A stretch of DNA of 20,000 nucleotides from Stramonita haemastoma (lineage: Eukaryota > Mollusca > Gastropoda > Neogastropoda > Muricidae): NCBI GenBank assembly GCA_030674155.1, contig CM060320.1:37165572-37185571 (forward strand), read 5' to 3'. Below, in pieces: positions 18,260 through 20,000 of the stretch. The notes under the pieces are model-generated. The model was not told where the DNA came from, did no database searches, and saw only the letters and a program-made list of their open reading frames with translations. Every line of letters starts with the position of its first letter. The first letter of the stretch is position 1. The position numbers and the translations under genes are program-made.

Positions 18260-18948
18260 AAGCGATAACTTATGCTGCCATGCAAGATGATAACCCGACC
18301 CAAACCAACATAACAATACAACACAATCAAAAACAACCCAACCCAACCCAACCCAACTGTAACACAGCTATCTTCATGACATTTCGAAAGTAGGGTGGTT
18401 TTTTTTGTTTCAACTGAGTTTTTCCTGTTGTTTTGTTTATTTGGTTTATTGTTATTATTTTGTTGTTGTTGCTGCTCATGTTGTTTCTTTCTTTGTTTCT
18501 CTTTCCCTGGGCTCACCAGTTAAGTTGCAGACGTCAGATTTGTTTTGCAATTGGCTGGAGAATAAAATATGACATCAACTACATTACATTGTTTCTTTTA
18601 GCTTGAAACAAAACAAAACAAAACCAAAACAAAAGAAGGGCAAAAAAACACACAATAATAACAAACCAAAAAACAACAACAAAAAGAGGCCTGGCGTATC
18701 TGGATGCTCTTACACATGTATTGATTTGTTTTTTGTTCTTTGCTTATATTATGTCTTCTGGGGGTGGGTAGCCTGCTTTTGTGTTTTCTTCAATGAAAAT
18801 TAGTCAACAAGTTTACTGATACGGTGTTGTTATGGTTAATCTGGATCTCTTTGGTCTTGGTGTCTGTGTCTGTCTGACTGTCTGTCTGTGTCTTTGTCTG
18901 TCTTTGTCTTCCTCTGTCACTCTTACTCTCTTTTATGCATTGTGTACG
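18260..18948. other. Low-complexity-leaning sequence without a gene
   Basis: Contains (ACCCA)n near 18333-18357, TTG/TTTG-rich and AAAAC-rich patches (18400-18490 and 18600-18690) and a short GTCT-rich patch near 18860-18910. No domain-bearing frame. Confidence 0.55.
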
Positions 18949-18993
18949 TTTTTTTTTTTTTTTTTTTTTTTTGGGGGGTGGGGGGGTGGGGGG
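18949..18993. repeat. T24 followed by G-rich tract
   Basis: Twenty-four T, then G6-T-G7-T-G6. Third example of the poly(T)-to-poly(G) junction. Confidence 0.95.
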
Positions 18994-19192
18994 TTGTTTT
19001 GCTCTCTCTCTTTTCCCTGCTACATCTTTCTGATGTCCATGTTTTACTGTTTATTCTGATAAAGAACAGATTGTTAAGACTATGCTTGGCTTAACATTTT
19101 GATTCTTGGGCATTAAAGATCTCTCTTTCTCTCATTTGTGAAGCTTTATGGTGGATTTCGTTTCCCGTAGTTGTTCTTGCTTAGTCTCAATT
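18994..19192. other. Unassigned sequence
   Basis: T-rich complex DNA, nothing recognised. Confidence 0.5.
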
Positions 19193-19217
19193 GGGGGGGG
19201 GGGGGGGGGGGGGGGGG
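19193..19217. repeat. G25 homopolymer
   Basis: Twenty-five consecutive G, directly followed by the 33-bp minisatellite. Exact length is uncertain because such runs are hard to sequence. Confidence 0.9.
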
Positions 19218-19362
19218 TTCGTGTTTATCTGTCACTGATGTATTTAACTGTGAATTCTCATATATTACTGACGTATTTAGCTATGTATTCGGATGTATTA
19301 CTGATGTGTTTAACCGTGTATTCTCATCTGTTACGGTTGTACTTTACCGTGTAGTCTTAGTA
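19218..19362. repeat. 33-bp minisatellite, three full and two partial copies
   Basis: Partial unit 19218-19235, full units 19236-19268, 19269-19301 and 19302-19334, partial unit 19335-19362. Consensus is TGATGTATTTAACTGTGTAT followed by TCTCATATATTAC. All three full units are exactly 33 bp. Because 33 is a multiple of three, two plus-strand frames stay open and give 11-residue peptide repeats, but no coding evidence exists. Confidence 0.85.
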
Positions 19363-19469
19363 TTAATTATAATATTGTTTCACAACTCTTTCATGTATGG
19401 GCCCATGGCCTCTTTATGAATAAATAATTTGAGTTCGGAGTTCAGAGTTCTTCAACCGCCACCCCCGCC

Positions 19470-19471
<2 letters not shown>
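19363..19471. other. Unassigned sequence
   Basis: Short AT-rich spacer, no gene seen. Confidence 0.5.
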
Positions 19472-19529
<58 letters not shown>

Positions 19530-19687
19530 TGTGTGCGCGTGCGCGTGCATGTGTGCGTGCGTGCATACATGTTGTGCGTGCGTATGTATGTGTGTATACT
19601 TGTAAACATGCACACACACGTGCACGTACACACATACATGTCTGTGCATGTTGTTGCATGTGCGTACGAACGAACGAACGAACGACG
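19472..19687. repeat. (TG)n, alternating CG/TG/TA tract and (CGAA)n
   Basis: From 19472 to 19572 purine and pyrimidine alternate without exception: (TG)n, then GCGCGTG, GCGCGTGCATG and GCGTGCGTGCATACATG. Then degenerate GT/CA units to about 19660, and (CGAA)n at about 19667-19687. Long frames here are artefacts. Confidence 0.95.
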
Positions 19688-19796
19688 AACAAGTCTGTGT
19701 GCGCTTGCTTCCCTTGCTTGTTGCTTGCGCGCGTGTTTAATTTTCAGAGCTGCGCGCAGGCACGCGCAGAGTTAGATGGCTTTTTTTTTTACTGGA

Positions 19797-19852
19797 AGGG
19801 GGGGTGGGGGGGGAGGGGGGGGTGGGGAGGGGGTGTGTGGGGGGGAGAGGGA
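19797..19852. repeat. G-rich tract
   Basis: Many G3-G8 runs separated by T, A or TGTGT, preceded by T10 and ACTGGAA. A strong G-quadruplex candidate on the plus strand. Confidence 0.92.
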
Positions 19853-20000
19853 GGCAAGCTTTTGAAGCCACTGCCATTAAAACCCTCCCCACAGTTGCTT
19901 TGTGGCCAGAAACAGGGGTGGGTCATCACCTTTGAGCCAGATGACGCTGTTTATTCTGTCTTTGATCACAATGCTGTTTTCACCAATCAGCCCGCCCTCC
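19853..20000. other. Unassigned sequence at window end
   Basis: Complex DNA cut by the window edge. It contains a CCAAT box (CACCAATCAGC, about 19981-19991). Any gene would lie beyond the window. Confidence 0.4.

Noticed and set aside
18073..18516. 147-codon minus-strand frame with Gly-Met-Val-Trp-Tyr repeats
   Set aside because: Translation of the (ATACC)n array plus A-rich flanks.

Overview
This window looks like intergenic or intronic DNA from a repeat-rich animal genome, most likely a mollusc and probably a marine gastropod. That placement is an inference. It rests on several tRNA-derived SINE families of a kind I associate with gastropod genomes, on a 5S-like segment that fits invertebrate 5S rRNA, and on very dense (CA)n, (GA)n, (GACA)n, (TAA)n and (CTT)n microsatellites. 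I see no bacterial-style operon, no reverse-transcriptase or transposase reading frame and no convincing exon chain. Almost all long open frames are translations of microsatellites.

Layout. 1-2600: three fragments of one SINE family (here SINE-A; minus at 97-262 and 1111-1295, plus at 2327-2561), a long (CT)n tract and a (TAA)n/(TGA)n tract. 2595-5994: two copies of an unclassified ~320-345 bp direct repeat (repeat R), a composite tRNA/5S-headed SINE (SINE-B, 2989-3290) with perfect 11-bp target-site duplications, 1.35 kb of AT-rich single-copy DNA, a third SINE (SINE-C, 4701-4968) with eroded target-site duplications, and a GC-richer block at 5085-5560. 5999-7560: (GA)n(GACA)n, a 143-nt pure (TG)n run and a 540-bp polypyrimidine zone containing 200 nt with no purine. 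7795-8060: a short, complex, GC-richer island with clustered YY1-like and CCAAT motifs, the best cis-regulatory candidate. 9047-10298: (GT)n, a minus-strand tRNA-derived SINE head and a (GA)n(GACA)n compound array. 10435-11616: three SINE-A copies in head-to-tail order, of visibly different age. 12099-14836: retroposon 3' ends, a degenerate 55-60-bp minisatellite, possible conserved non-coding DNA, a tRNA-like element and an inverted SINE-B head. 14992-20000: long compound microsatellites, a possible conserved element at 16165-16370, two more retroposon 3' ends, an (ATACC)n satellite, a 33-bp minisatellite beside a G25 run, and a 101-nt strictly alternating purine-pyrimidine tract.

No genes can be shown to work together here. 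The biology visible is retroposon turnover driven by internal Pol III promoters, expansion of simple and short tandem repeats with strong potential for non-B DNA, and a few islands of complex sequence that may be regulatory. I did not find a new multi-gene system. The most distinctive items are the SINE head that fuses a tRNA-like A box to a 5S rRNA internal promoter, the two unannotated minisatellites, the repeat R pair with its divergence gradient, and a pair of Staf/ZNF143-like sites. All similarity statements come from reading the sequence by eye. No database search or alignment program was run.
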